Positions 15,614-23,876 of a DNA stretch of 64,000 bases are shown piece by piece. This DNA comes from Erwinia billingiae Eb661. Lineage in GTDB: Bacteria > Pseudomonadota > Gammaproteobacteria > Enterobacterales > Enterobacteriaceae. Below the pieces are notes generated by a model, which saw nothing but the letters and a program-made list of their open reading frames with translations, was not told the DNA's origin and did no database searches. The stretch is from NCBI RefSeq assembly GCF_000196615.1, contig NC_014306.1:124001-188000 (forward strand), written 5' to 3'. Numbering within the stretch: the stretch's first letter is position 1; the number at the start of each line of letters is the position of its first letter. The translations under genes were made by a program, and so were the position numbers.

Positions 15614-15663
15614 TTGATAGAAATAAATCCTTTTATTTCATATTTTTAATCGGTGTTAATAAT

Positions 15664-15706
15664 CACCATCCCTGTCTTCCCCGCCATGATGGCGGGGCTT
15701 TTTTTT
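15664..15706 (+). ncRNA. cpxQ: CpxQ-like small RNA 3' part with terminator; putative attR core
   Basis: The 19-base stretch CACCATCCCTGTCTTCCCC at 15664-15682 is, from memory, the conserved seed region of CpxQ. CpxQ is the Hfq-bound RNA cut from the 3' end of cpxP mRNA, and it represses envelope-stress targets. It continues into stem CCCCGCC / GGCGGGG (15679-15697) and eight T, the CpxQ terminator form. In E. coli cpxP-CpxQ lies directly before fieF, and fieF starts 47 bp downstream here. No cpxP coding sequence precedes it, only prophage. It may be the duplicated attachment core, with a full copy at the far prophage end, or a CpxQ cut off from its source gene. Confidence 0.7.
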
Positions 15707-15752
15707 GCCTGAAATCCAGTATACTTACGCACTCAACTTAAGGGAGTGTGGC

Positions 15753-16655
15753 ATGGATCAACACTACGCACGTCTGGTGAATCGCGCCGCACTGGCCGCC
15801 ACGATGCTGGCTTCGGTGCTGCTGCTGGTGAAGATTTTTGCCTGGTGGTACACCGACTCCGTCAGCCTGCTGGCCGCCCTGGTCGACTCCCTCGTCGATA
15901 TCGCCGCCTCACTGACCAATCTGTTTGTGGTCCGCTACTCCCTTCAGCCTGCTGACCGCGAGCATACCTTTGGTCACGGCAAGGCAGAATCGCTGGCCGC
16001 GCTGGCCCAAAGCATGTTTATCTCCGGTTCTGCACTGTTCCTGTTCCTCACCGGTCTCCAACACCTGGCGACGCCCAATGAAATGCGCGGACCGTTAATC
16101 GGTATCGTCGTCACCTTGATCGCCCTGTTTTCCACTCTGGTGTTGGTCACTTTCCAGCGTTGGGTGGTCAAGCGCACCCGCAGCGTGGCTATCCGCGCCG
16201 ATATGCTGCATTACCAGTCTGATGTGATCATGAACGGGGCCATTCTGTTGGCGTTGGGGCTAAGCTGGTACGGCTTTAAGCGTGCGGATGCGCTGTTTGC
16301 GCTGGGGATTGGCGTGTGGATTTTAACCAGCGCATTGCGCATGGGCTACGATGCCGTTCAGGCGCTGCTGGATCGGGCGTTGCCGGATGAGGACCGGCAG
16401 ACGATCATTGATATCGCCACAAACTGGCCGGGCGTTCAGGGCGCACATGATATCCGTACCCGTCAGTCGGGCCCAACCCGTTTTATTCAGCTGCATCTGG
16501 AAATGGACGATAATTTGCCCCTTTATCAGGCGCACAAAATGGCAGAAGACGTTGAAAAGGCATTGTTAAGCCGCTTTCCGGGGTCGGATGTGATCATTCA
16601 TCAGGATCCCTGCTCGGTGGTACCGGCTGAACGGGCGCGGGGACTTGATCTATAA
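15753..16655 (+). CDS. fieF: Cation-efflux pump FieF (Zn/Fe/Cd, CDF family)
   Basis: A 300-residue inner-membrane antiporter, the same length as E. coli FieF (YiiP). Residues about 10-200 carry six membrane segments. Metal-site residues are visible: DSLVD in segment 2 and HYQSD in segment 5 (D-x3-D and H-x3-D). [16 protein letters not shown] is the family loop. The cytoplasmic C-terminal domain has [26 protein letters not shown] 15753 follows AGGGAG; the frame is open upstream but without such a site. A TATACT -10-like element lies at 15720-15725, so it can be expressed independently of the prophage. Confidence 0.95.
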   Translation: MDQHYARLVNRAALAATMLASVLLLVKIFAWWYTDSVSLLAALVDSLVDIAASLTNLFVVRYSLQPADREHTFGHGKAESLAALAQSMFISGSALFLFLTGLQHLATPNEMRGPLIGIVVTLIALFSTLVLVTFQRWVVKRTRSVAIRADMLHYQSDVIMNGAILLALGLSWYGFKRADALFALGIGVWILTSALRMGYDAVQALLDRALPDEDRQTIIDIATNWPGVQGAHDIRTRQSGPTRFIQLHLEMDDNLPLYQAHKMAEDVEKALLSRFPGSDVIIHQDPCSVVPAERARGLDL

Positions 16656-16722
16656 TTCCTCGGGAAATAAATGGGTTAGCGCAATGATTGTGAAAAACGT
16701 GACGCGGCGCAAAAAAAATAGC

Positions 16723-16771
16723 TGAATCATGACTGACCTGAATCAATTCAGCTGCCTGGCTTTGATATACT
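16723..16771 (+). promoter_or_regulatory. pfkA promoter region with Cra-like sites
   Basis: TGAATCAATTCA at 16739-16750 is a near-perfect palindrome of the Cra (FruR) type, flanked by C and G. A second partial site, GCTGAATCATGA, starts at 16721. A -10-like TATACT lies at 16766-16771. Cra is known to repress pfkA in E. coli; the sites support the same control here. Confidence 0.6.
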
Positions 16772-16800
16772 ATTGCCATCATTAGTGGGTAAGCTCGCCT

Positions 16801-16866
16801 ATGCGCCGACCTTCCAGGGCGCTCAGAATTCTAATTTTGCATCAACAAGTTCAGAGGTTGTCATGA
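16801..16866 (+). CDS. Possible 21-codon leader ORF overlapping the pfkA start
   Basis: ATG at 16801, 21 sense codons, TGA at 16864-16866. The stop overlaps the pfkA ATG (ATGA), the geometry of translational coupling. Rare codons AGG (twice), AGA and CTA occur in it. Only a weak GGGTAAG ribosome site precedes it. It may be chance. Confidence 0.25.
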   Translation: MRRPSRALRILILHQQVQRLS

Positions 16867-17825
16867 TTAAAAAAATCGGTGTACTGACAAGTGGTGGCGA
16901 TGCGCCAGGAATGAACGCAGCCATCCGGGGCGTGGTACGTGCCGCCCTGAGCGAAGGCCTGGAAGTGTGTGGCGTTTACGATGGCTATCTGGGCCTGTAT
17001 GAAGATCGCATGGCCAATCTGGACCGTTACAGCGTATCTGACATGATTAACCGTGGTGGCACCTTCCTGGGCTCCGCGCGTTTCCCGGAGTTCCGTGAAG
17101 AGTCAGTGCGTACCGTTTGCATCGAGAACATGAAAAAGCGCGGGATTGATGCGCTGGTAGTTATCGGTGGTGATGGTTCTTACATGGGCGCCAAGCGTCT
17201 TACTGAGATGGGTTTCCCGTGCATCGGCTTGCCGGGCACCATTGATAATGACGTGGCCGGAACGGATTACACCATCGGTTACTTCACCGCGCTGGAAACC
17301 GTCGTCGAAGCGATTGACCGTCTGCGTGACACGTCTTCTTCTCACCAGCGTATTTCCATCGTTGAAGTGATGGGCCGTTACTGTGGCGATCTGACGCTGG
17401 CTGCGGCCATCGCCGGTGGCTGTGAATTTATCGTATTGCCTGAAATCCCTTACACCCGCGAAGAGCTGGTAGAAGAGATCAAAGCGGGCATCGCCAAAGG
17501 TAAAAAGCACGCTATCGTGGCCATTACCGAGCACATCTGCGATATCGATGAGCTGGCCAAATACATTGAAGCTGAAACCAAGCGTGAGACCCGTTCAACG
17601 GTGCTGGGCCATATCCAGCGCGGCGGTGCGCCGGTCGCTTACGACCGTATCCTGGCATCCCGCATGGGCGCCTACTCGATTGAGCTGCTGTTGCAGGGCT
17701 ACGGCGGCCGTTGTGTCGGTATTCAGAATGAGAAGATGGTGCACCACGACATCATCGATGCGATTGAAAACATGAAGCGTCCCTTCAAAGGTGACTGGCT
17801 GGATACCGCCAAGAAGCTTTATTAA
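16863..17825 (+). CDS. pfkA: 6-phosphofructokinase I
   Basis: A 320-residue enzyme, exactly the E. coli PfkA length; it phosphorylates fructose 6-phosphate with ATP in glycolysis. Visible motifs are the ATP site [15 protein letters not shown] (about 9-23), [12 protein letters not shown] (about 103-114), the catalytic GTIDNDV with Asp about 127, and the effector-site residues [21 protein letters not shown] stretch (about 162-178) and [11 protein letters not shown] 16863 follows AGAGG. Conserved order fieF-pfkA-sbp. A terminator follows directly. Confidence 0.97.
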   Translation: MIKKIGVLTSGGDAPGMNAAIRGVVRAALSEGLEVCGVYDGYLGLYEDRMANLDRYSVSDMINRGGTFLGSARFPEFREESVRTVCIENMKKRGIDALVVIGGDGSYMGAKRLTEMGFPCIGLPGTIDNDVAGTDYTIGYFTALETVVEAIDRLRDTSSSHQRISIVEVMGRYCGDLTLAAAIAGGCEFIVLPEIPYTREELVEEIKAGIAKGKKHAIVAITEHICDIDELAKYIEAETKRETRSTVLGHIQRGGAPVAYDRILASRMGAYSIELLLQGYGGRCVGIQNEKMVHHDIIDAIENMKRPFKGDWLDTAKKLY

Positions 17826-17833
17826 GCAAAATC

Positions 17834-17860
17834 AAGGCGCTGAAACCCAGCGCCTTTTTA
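17834..17860 (+). terminator. pfkA rho-independent terminator
   Basis: Stem AAGGCGCTG (17834-17842), loop AAACC, stem CAGCGCCTT (17848-17856), then T. Confidence 0.93.
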
Positions 17861-17969
17861 CTGCCTTGCTATATTCCATTAGGTTATTAAAGCTTGTTTT
17901 TAATTCTTTAAATCGTGGATAGGTTTGTGTCAGGCTCTCCTACAGCGAAAACCTTTGGGAGAGAGAGTA

Positions 17970-18962
17970 ATGAATAAGTGGTGTATGGGATTTACCCTGT
18001 TACTGGCTTCAACCAGCGTGCTGGCGAAAGATATTCAGCTGCTGAATGTTTCTTACGATCCAACGCGTGAGCTGTACGAACAGTACAACAAGGCCTTCAG
18101 CGCGCATTACAAGCAGGAAACAGGTGACAATGTTGTCGTCCGTCAATCCCATGGTGGCTCCGGTAAGCAAGCGACGTCCGTCATCAATGGCATTCGTGCC
18201 GATGTGGTTACGCTGGCGTTAGAATCTGATGTGGATGCCATTGCTGAACGCGGTCGTATCGACAAAAACTGGATTAAACGTCTGCCAGACAACTCTGCTC
18301 CTTACACCTCGACCATCGTCTTCCTGGTCCGCAAAGGCAATCCAAAGCAAATCCACGACTGGGATGATTTGATCAAACCTGGCGTGTCGGTGATCAGTCC
18401 GAATCCAAAAACCTCCGGCGGCGCACGCTGGAACTATCTGGCGGCATGGGGTTGGGCACTGGATCAGAACCATGGCGATCAGGCGAAAGCGCAGGCTTAC
18501 GTCAAAGCCCTGTATAAGAACGTTGAGGTTCAGGATTCCGGCGCGCGTGCCGCGACCAATACCTTCGTAGAACGTGGCTTAGGCGATGTGCTAATCGCGT
18601 GGGAAAACGAAGCCTACCTGGCGGTGAATAAGCTGGGTAAAGACAAGTTTGAGATCGTGACGCCAAGTGAATCAATCCTGGCGGAACCGACCGTATCCGT
18701 GGTGGATAAAGTGGTCGACGAGCGTGACAGCCGTAAAGTGGCCGATGACTACCTGAAGTATCTCTACTCGCCAGTGGGTCAAACCATCGCGGCAGAGAAC
18801 TACTATCGCCCGCGCGATCCTGAGGTCGCCAAGAAGTTTGCCAGCACCTTTGCGCCGGTGAAACTGTTTACCATTGATAATAAGTTTGGCGGCTGGACTC
18901 AGGCTCAGAAAACACACTTTGCCGATGGTGGCACTTACGACCAGATTATGAAACCCGATTAA
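17970..18962 (+). CDS. sbp: Periplasmic sulfate-binding protein
   Basis: A 330-residue protein (E. coli Sbp 329). It begins with a signal peptide [19 protein letters not shown], cut before [16 protein letters not shown]. It binds sulfate (and thiosulfate) for the CysTWA ABC importer. Family marks are [13 protein letters not shown] (ligand loop), [23 protein letters not shown] (signature) and the C-terminal [26 protein letters not shown] 17970 follows GGGAGAGAGAG. CysB control is expected but no site was identified. Confidence 0.96.
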   Translation: MNKWCMGFTLLLASTSVLAKDIQLLNVSYDPTRELYEQYNKAFSAHYKQETGDNVVVRQSHGGSGKQATSVINGIRADVVTLALESDVDAIAERGRIDKNWIKRLPDNSAPYTSTIVFLVRKGNPKQIHDWDDLIKPGVSVISPNPKTSGGARWNYLAAWGWALDQNHGDQAKAQAYVKALYKNVEVQDSGARAATNTFVERGLGDVLIAWENEAYLAVNKLGKDKFEIVTPSESILAEPTVSVVDKVVDERDSRKVADDYLKYLYSPVGQTIAAENYYRPRDPEVAKKFASTFAPVKLFTIDNKFGGWTQAQKTHFADGGTYDQIMKPD

Positions 18963-18970
18963 TTGTTACC

Positions 18971-19002
18971 CAGGCGGTGAATACCTTCACCGCCTGATTT
19001 GC
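18971..19002 (+). terminator. sbp downstream hairpin
   Basis: Perfect 11-bp stem CAGGCGGTGAA / TTCACCGCCTG (18971-18981, 18986-18996) with loop TACC; only ATTTG follows, so the U-tract is weak. Confidence 0.7.
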
Positions 19003-19179
19003 CTTATCCACGGTCTTTACTGCTTATTTACGCCTTCCTTACCCTTTCCGAACCCTTCCGAATACTGCCTTAAGTCGATTTATCCCAGCCCAGAAAAATG
19101 GTCACCGCGATTGATTATTTGACATGATCTTTATCCGTAATTCGTTTACATTACGAGCAGATTATGAGCAGAGGTTTCA

Positions 19180-19941
19180 ATGATGCAGGGGCGAAAGCGG
19201 GTCCTGATTGTAGTGGGTATTGCAGGGGTAATTTTGACGGCGGGCTGTGCCTCGATAGCGTTGAATTATAAAAACAATTCGGATGCGTTATGGAAAATTG
19301 TCAGTCAAAAATGTGTGCCTAACCAAAATCAAAATAACGATCCCACACCCTGTCGTCAGGTCGACTTGCGCAATGGTTATGTGGTCCTGAAAGATCGCGT
19401 GGGTCCTCTGCAGTTTTTATTAATGCCGGTGGAAAAGATTACCGGTATTGAAAGTCCGGCCTTACTCAATCCTGCTACGCCCAATTTCTTTGCAGAAGCC
19501 TGGCGCTCGCGTCATTTTATGGAAGAAAAGCGCGGTGCGCCCATCGATGACAGTGCCTATGCGTTAAGCATTAATTCAGAGCGGGGAAGAACGCAGAATC
19601 AGCTGCATATTCATATCTCCTGCCTGCGCCCGGATATTCGCCAACAGCTGGACAGCCTCAGCCCTAAACTGACCAGCCTATGGCAATCCGAGCAGTTGGC
19701 TGGGCATACCTATCAGGTGCGGGCGGTTACCCGCGACGAGATCAAAAAGATGAGTCCGTTTCTGCGTCTCGCCAGAGAGATCCCCGGCGCGCGGGAAGAG
19801 ATGTACAAATACGGCATTGCCGTTGCGGCGCTGCCAGATGGCCGTCGCGTGATGATGGTGATCAAACGTAATCTGTTACTGATGAACCGGGGTTCTGCTG
19901 AAGAGTTGCAGGACCACAGTTGCAGCATCCTCAAGTCTTAA
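19180..19941 (+). CDS. cdh: CDP-diacylglycerol pyrophosphatase
   Basis: A 253-residue membrane-anchored hydrolase (E. coli Cdh 251) converting CDP-diacylglycerol to phosphatidate and CMP. An N-terminal hydrophobic anchor (VLIVVGIAGVILTAGCAS) is followed by CVPNQNQNNDPTPC, GYVVLKDRVGPLQFLLMPVEKITGIESP and the HIT-like catalytic motif QLHIHISCLRPD. The end, NRGSAEELQDHSCSIL, matches the family. The anchor ends in TAGC-A, a weak lipobox, so lipidation is conceivable. ATG 19180 or 19183 could start. In E. coli cdh adjoins tpiA; here 11 kb of other genes intervene. Confidence 0.94.
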   Translation: MMQGRKRVLIVVGIAGVILTAGCASIALNYKNNSDALWKIVSQKCVPNQNQNNDPTPCRQVDLRNGYVVLKDRVGPLQFLLMPVEKITGIESPALLNPATPNFFAEAWRSRHFMEEKRGAPIDDSAYALSINSERGRTQNQLHIHISCLRPDIRQQLDSLSPKLTSLWQSEQLAGHTYQVRAVTRDEIKKMSPFLRLAREIPGAREEMYKYGIAVAALPDGRRVMMVIKRNLLLMNRGSAEELQDHSCSILKS

Positions 19942-19964
19942 GGGCAACCCCGGCTGCCCTTAAG
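19937..19964. repeat. Perfect inverted repeat at the cdh end
   Basis: CTTAAGGGCA (19937-19946) and TGCCCTTAAG (19955-19964) with loop ACCCCGGC; the first arm contains the cdh stop codon. No U-tract follows on either strand, so it may protect or stall the converging cdh/yhjD transcripts. Confidence 0.6.
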
Positions 19965-19972
19965 TCCCTGCC

Positions 19973-20974
19973 TCAGGCTTTTTTAGCCTCTGGCTCGATG
20001 GGTTGATCGTCCTTGTACTTCGCCGTGGCAATCCACGCGGCGCAGAACAGGGTCAGACGGGCAAAGAAGTAGAAAAAGGCCATCAGTCCCAGCACCGACC
20101 CAAAAGCTGCGCCGGAAGGCGAAGACGCCAGCTTAGGCAGGGTCAGCGTCATAATGAATTTAATCACTTCAAAGCCAATCGCCGCCAGCAAGGTCCCACG
20201 GAATAACGCTTTTTTACGCGGCTTATGCCGTGGCAGGATCCAGAAAATCCACAGGAACAGCAGATAGTTCGCCAGAATGGAAATCGACAACGCAATCAGC
20301 GTCATCGCCGGTTTCAGCCAGTCGATTCCCTCCAGTCCTAATGCCCGCACAATCATATCCTGCGCCGCGCCGGCAATAGATGTCAGTGACAGCGTGATAA
20401 TCAGCGCCAGCACCAGTCCGGTCAGCGAAATAAAGTCGCGGGAATAGCGCCGCCAGATTTTCTCTTTGTCCTGCTCGTTTCTTTCCCAGACATCGCGCGA
20501 CTGGGCGCGGATCGCCTCGCGCAGATTGCCCATCCAGCTAATCCCGGAATAGAGCGCAATGAACAAGCCGGTCAGTCCGACGGTAGTACGCTGCTGAATC
20601 GCCGTATTAACGGTGTTTTTCAGCGTCGAGGCCAGCGTGGGATCGCTGATATTGTCGACGATCTTATTGATCAACTGCGTCAGCAGGTCCTGGTTAGACG
20701 CCAGCACAAAACCGACGGCGGCAAAGGAGACCATCAGGATCGGGATCAGCGAGAGAAATGAGAAATAGGTAATCGCCGCGCCAAACTGGCTGCCCAGTCG
20801 ATCGTTAAAGCGTTCACCCGCGCGCAGAAAATGCGCCACGGCGGGAATGGCCTGGAACCAACTCGCCAGCTTTGAAACCCGGGTAATGGATTTATCAACG
20901 GTGTGATTGCCTGTCTTGATATTGATCAGCGGTTTGTCTTCTTGCTGGTTTTCAGCGGATTGGTTTTCCTTCAT
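19973..20974 (-). CDS. yhjD: YhjD inner-membrane protein (YihY/BrkB family)
   Basis: A 333-residue protein (E. coli YhjD 337). The acidic, Gln-rich N-terminus (about 50 residues) is followed by six membrane segments. GERFNDRLGSQFGAAITYFSFLSLIPILMVSFAAVGF and SGISWMGNLREAIRAQSRDVWER are nearly the same as E. coli, as is SSPSGAAFGSVLGLMAFFYFFARLTLFCAAWIATAKYKDD. YhjD mutants in E. coli have been linked to lipid IVA export suppression (recalled). ATG 20974 follows a GAAGGTGA site; the longer frame lacks one. It lies 57 bp after yhjC, both on the minus strand. Confidence 0.93.
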   Translation of the reverse strand: MKENQSAENQQEDKPLINIKTGNHTVDKSITRVSKLASWFQAIPAVAHFLRAGERFNDRLGSQFGAAITYFSFLSLIPILMVSFAAVGFVLASNQDLLTQLINKIVDNISDPTLASTLKNTVNTAIQQRTTVGLTGLFIALYSGISWMGNLREAIRAQSRDVWERNEQDKEKIWRRYSRDFISLTGLVLALIITLSLTSIAGAAQDMIVRALGLEGIDWLKPAMTLIALSISILANYLLFLWIFWILPRHKPRKKALFRGTLLAAIGFEVIKFIMTLTLPKLASSPSGAAFGSVLGLMAFFYFFARLTLFCAAWIATAKYKDDQPIEPEAKKA

Positions 20975-21031
20975 GTCACCTTCTTCATGTCCTTCAAATG
21001 AATGTACCTGCCTGAAATTATAGCCCCGCAC

Positions 21032-21931
21032 TCAGGTAACGTATTTTTTCATCGTCTGAGTGATCCATTCCATAAAAACGTGCACCCGACGGGCGAGGTT
21101 ACGGCGGTGGGGATAAATCAGCGAGATGGGCATCGGTTCAGCCCGAAAATGCGGCAGAACTTCCACCAGGGTTTTGTTGGCCAGTGACGCTTTCATTCCG
21201 GCGAGAGGCGCCTGAATGATGCCAAGTCCGGACAGACAGGCCGACTGGTAGGTTACCGTATTGTTGACGGTGACCGCGCCGCCGGTCTGGATAAAGCGGG
21301 TTGTTTTGCCGTCCCAGTACTCAAATCCTTGCGGATGGACGCCCAGCTGCTGGCTGTAATGCACCATCGCATGTTGTCCCAGATCGTCGAGGGTCTGTGG
21401 GGTGCCAAACCGTTCCAGGTAGTCAGGGCTGGCGCAATTTATCTGCGTCATTTTCCCTAACGGACGCGCGATCAGCCCGGAGTCGCCCAGGGTGCCGCCA
21501 CGGATCACGCAGTCAAAGCCTTCCCGAATCACATCGACACGGCGGTCACTGCTGCTCAGCTCCAGCTCGATCCCCGGGTATTGCTGCAAGAATTGCGGCA
21601 GCAGCGGCAGGATGAAATTACTGGCAAGGCTGACCGACATATCCACCCGCAGCCGGCCGCTGAGCGTGGTGGGATCGTGCTGAAACAGGGAATCCATCTC
21701 TTCCAGCGTGGCCAGCACATCACGGCAGCGCTCGTAATACACCAGTCCATCCTGGGTCAGCTGCACGCGGCGGGTGGTACGGTGCAGCAGTCGCGTTCCC
21801 ATGCTGTTTTCCAGCGCCTGTAACTGACGCGACAGGCTGCCTTTCGGTAAACCCAGGCTGTCTGCCGCGCGGGTAAAGCTCTGCAACTCCGCGACTCTGA
21901 CAAACACCTGCATTGCGTGAATTTTATCCAT
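21032..21931 (-). CDS. yhjC: LysR-type regulator YhjC
   Basis: A 299-residue LysR-family protein. The HTH (about 1-60) reads MDKIHAMQVFVRVAELQSFTRAADSLGLPKGSLSRQLQALE. Effector-domain marks shared with E. coli YhjC are ELSSSDRRVDVIREGFDCVIRGG and IARPLGKMTQINCASPDYL. In E. coli yhjC is divergent from yhjD; here both run the same way and YhjC is divergent from an SDR gene at 22046 (114 bp apart), the likely LysR target. Confidence 0.88.
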   Translation of the reverse strand: MDKIHAMQVFVRVAELQSFTRAADSLGLPKGSLSRQLQALENSMGTRLLHRTTRRVQLTQDGLVYYERCRDVLATLEEMDSLFQHDPTTLSGRLRVDMSVSLASNFILPLLPQFLQQYPGIELELSSSDRRVDVIREGFDCVIRGGTLGDSGLIARPLGKMTQINCASPDYLERFGTPQTLDDLGQHAMVHYSQQLGVHPQGFEYWDGKTTRFIQTGGAVTVNNTVTYQSACLSGLGIIQAPLAGMKASLANKTLVEVLPHFRAEPMPISLIYPHRRNLARRVHVFMEWITQTMKKYVT

Positions 21932-22045
21932 TTTTGCGCCTGTTGTTGTCCGGAATGAAACAGTGAAGCGTCATTCAGGACATTTATAGATCAGAACGGA
22001 GGTAATATCCTGTTTTTTGTCCACAGAAACAGACTGGAGAAGAAA

Positions 22046-22804
22046 ATGAGCCATAAAATCGCAGTGATCACCGGCGGAAGCCGGGGTTTAGGTGAGAATG
22101 CCGCCCTGAAACTGGCCGCTAAAGGCGTTGACGTCATTTTGACGTACCGTAGCAAGCAGCCGGAAGCCGATCGGGTTGTGCAGCGTATTGAGGCGCTCGG
22201 AGCCCGTGCCGTGGCGCTTCAGCTGGATGTTGGCGACAGCAAGAGCTTCGTGGCCTTTGCGGCTGAAGTGAAAAAACAGCTCAACGCTGTCTGGCAAAGA
22301 GAGCATTTTGATTATTTATTGAACAATGCCGGGACCGCACTTCACGCCAGTTTCGAGGAGACCACCGAAGCGCAGTTTGATGAGATGGTGAATGTCCATT
22401 TCAAAGGGCCGTTTTTCCTGACCCAGACGCTGCTGCCGCTGCTGGTGGACGGCGGACGTATCCTGAATATCTCCAGCGGACTGGCGCGCTTTAGCCTGCC
22501 AGGCTCCAGTGCGTATGCGTCGGTAAAAGGGGCGATGGAAGTGCTGACCCGTTATCAGGCGAAAGAACTGGGTAAGCGTGGGATTGCGGTGAATATCCTG
22601 GCGCCAGGCGCGATTGCCACCGACTTTAGCGGTGGGATGGTGCGTGATAACCCGGAAGTGAATGCCTTTGTCGCCTCGCAAACGGCGCTGGGACGGGTCG
22701 GTTTGCCGGATGACATCGGCAATGCCGTCGCGCAGATCCTCAGCGATGAGAGCGGCTGGATCAACGGTCAACGTATTGAAGCGTCCGGCGGCATGTTTAT
22801 GTAA
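22046..22804 (+). CDS. Short-chain dehydrogenase/reductase
   Basis: A 252-residue classical SDR. The Rossmann motif TGGSRGLG lies near residue 10. NNAG is at about 92, and the catalytic set S(S/G)...Y-ASVK appears as ISSGLARFSLPGSSAYASVKGAMEV. PGAIATDFSGG and the C-terminal GWINGQRIEASGGMFM complete the fold. The substrate is unknown; NADP is likely because of the TYRSKQ stretch after beta-2 (inference). ATG 22046 follows GGAGA. It is transcribed away from the yhjC-like regulator, suggesting LysR control. Confidence 0.93.
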   Translation: MSHKIAVITGGSRGLGENAALKLAAKGVDVILTYRSKQPEADRVVQRIEALGARAVALQLDVGDSKSFVAFAAEVKKQLNAVWQREHFDYLLNNAGTALHASFEETTEAQFDEMVNVHFKGPFFLTQTLLPLLVDGGRILNISSGLARFSLPGSSAYASVKGAMEVLTRYQAKELGKRGIAVNILAPGAIATDFSGGMVRDNPEVNAFVASQTALGRVGLPDDIGNAVAQILSDESGWINGQRIEASGGMFM

Positions 22805-22813
22805 TCCTCTGGC

Positions 22814-22846
22814 GCCGCTCTCTGGATCCAACGCCAGCAGAGCGGC
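22814..22846. repeat. Hairpin between the SDR and PhzF-like genes
   Basis: GCCGCTCT (22814-22821) pairs with AGAGCGGC (22839-22846), with further pairing CTGG/CCAG inside. It lies between two converging genes; there is no U-tract. Confidence 0.45.
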
Positions 22847-22863
22847 GGCCGTGACTGGCGTGC

Positions 22864-23715
22864 TTAAACGGCGAGCGTCCCGTCGATAACCGTGACGGTT
22901 TGTCCACCAATCCACAGGCCATCGCTGGCGTAGGTGACGCTCAGCCTGCCTGCGCGCTTCATCGCCGTCCCCTGGCGAACCCGATAATCCAGCTCAACGC
23001 CCTGTGCCTGAAGATAGCGGGCCAGACAGGCGTTGGCGCTGCCGGTGACCGGATCTTCAGTGAAGGAGCCGTTCTCGACCAGCAGGCCACGCACTTCATA
23101 CTGCTCGGGCAAACCGTCCAGCGGGCCAAACGGCATCACGCCGTTCACCTGCGCTTTCCGCAACAGCCGTTCAAACTCCACGATATTCGGTTTGATCGCC
23201 AGCACCGCCTCAGCGGATTGCATCGGCACCAGCAACCAGCGAATGCCCATATCGGCCACCATTACCGGCAGCTGAGTTTCCAGCGCATCACTGTTCAGGG
23301 CACTGCTTAACGGCGCATCGCTGAACCCGGTCAGCGTGGCTTCCGGTGCGGCAAAGGCCAGCGCACCCTCGGCGGAAATTTTGATGGTGACCAAACCAAT
23401 CCCGCACTCCTGCACAATCTTGCCGGGATTTTTCACGGTGACGCCCGCTTCGAGCAGCGCATGGGCGGTACCCAGCGTCGGATGCCCGGCGAACGGCAGT
23501 TCCAGATCCGGGGTGAAGATGCGCACCCGATAGTCCGCGGCGGGATCTTCAGCCGGCAGCACGAAGGTGGTTTCTGACAGATTGGTCCAACGGGCAACGG
23601 ACATCATCTGCTCATCGCTCAGGCCGCTGGCATCCATAATCACCGCCAGCGGATTGCCGTTGAGCGGTGAAGAGGTAAAGACATCAACCTGTTTAAATGC
23701 ACGTAACTGTGTCAT
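22864..23715 (-). CDS. PhzF-family isomerase/epimerase
   Basis: A 283-residue protein with the diaminopimelate-epimerase-like fold. QVDVFTSSPLNGNPLAVIMDA at the start, RWTNLSETTFVLP with the catalytic Glu in NLSETTF, FAGHPTLGTAHALLE, and EDPVTGSANACLARYL near the end are PhzF hallmarks. Substrates of such proteins outside phenazine producers are mostly unknown; no phenazine genes are nearby. The start is set to ATG 23715 (MTQLRAFKQVD); the frame is open 24 codons further up without a ribosome site. Confidence 0.92.
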   Translation of the reverse strand: MTQLRAFKQVDVFTSSPLNGNPLAVIMDASGLSDEQMMSVARWTNLSETTFVLPAEDPAADYRVRIFTPDLELPFAGHPTLGTAHALLEAGVTVKNPGKIVQECGIGLVTIKISAEGALAFAAPEATLTGFSDAPLSSALNSDALETQLPVMVADMGIRWLLVPMQSAEAVLAIKPNIVEFERLLRKAQVNGVMPFGPLDGLPEQYEVRGLLVENGSFTEDPVTGSANACLARYLQAQGVELDYRVRQGTAMKRAGRLSVTYASDGLWIGGQTVTVIDGTLAV

Positions 23716-23876
23716 CACTAAAGTCCTTCTGATTGGCATGTTGCAAGAGTAGACCGAAAATTGCCTGCTTAAGCCGGCGGAAATCACATTGTTGAGGCAG
23801 CAGGGGGTTAGCCATTGTCAGCCTGACCGAATATGGGTATTAATAGCTCCACGCTGCACAAAAAAGTGACGGAACT

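Larger units (their letters stand above)
1..15663 (+). mobile_element. P2-family prophage, right (late-gene) part
   Basis: A contiguous run of P2-type late genes fills this stretch: terminase M tail, L, X, lysis genes, R, S, V, W, J, I, H, G, inverted U-T-E'-E-FII-FI, D and ogr. Every morphogenesis gene from M to D is present and open, so tail assembly may be functional. The replication, repressor and integrase genes, and Q, P, O and N, lie to the left of the window. The right border is placed just before a CpxQ-like sequence ahead of fieF, after a cargo gene and two TGTGG(A/T)CA motifs; the exact border is an inference. Confidence 0.93.

Noticed and set aside
22316..22915. 199-codon open frame antisense to the SDR gene
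   Set aside because: It overlaps a clear SDR and the PhzF end; no recognisable domains or ribosome site.
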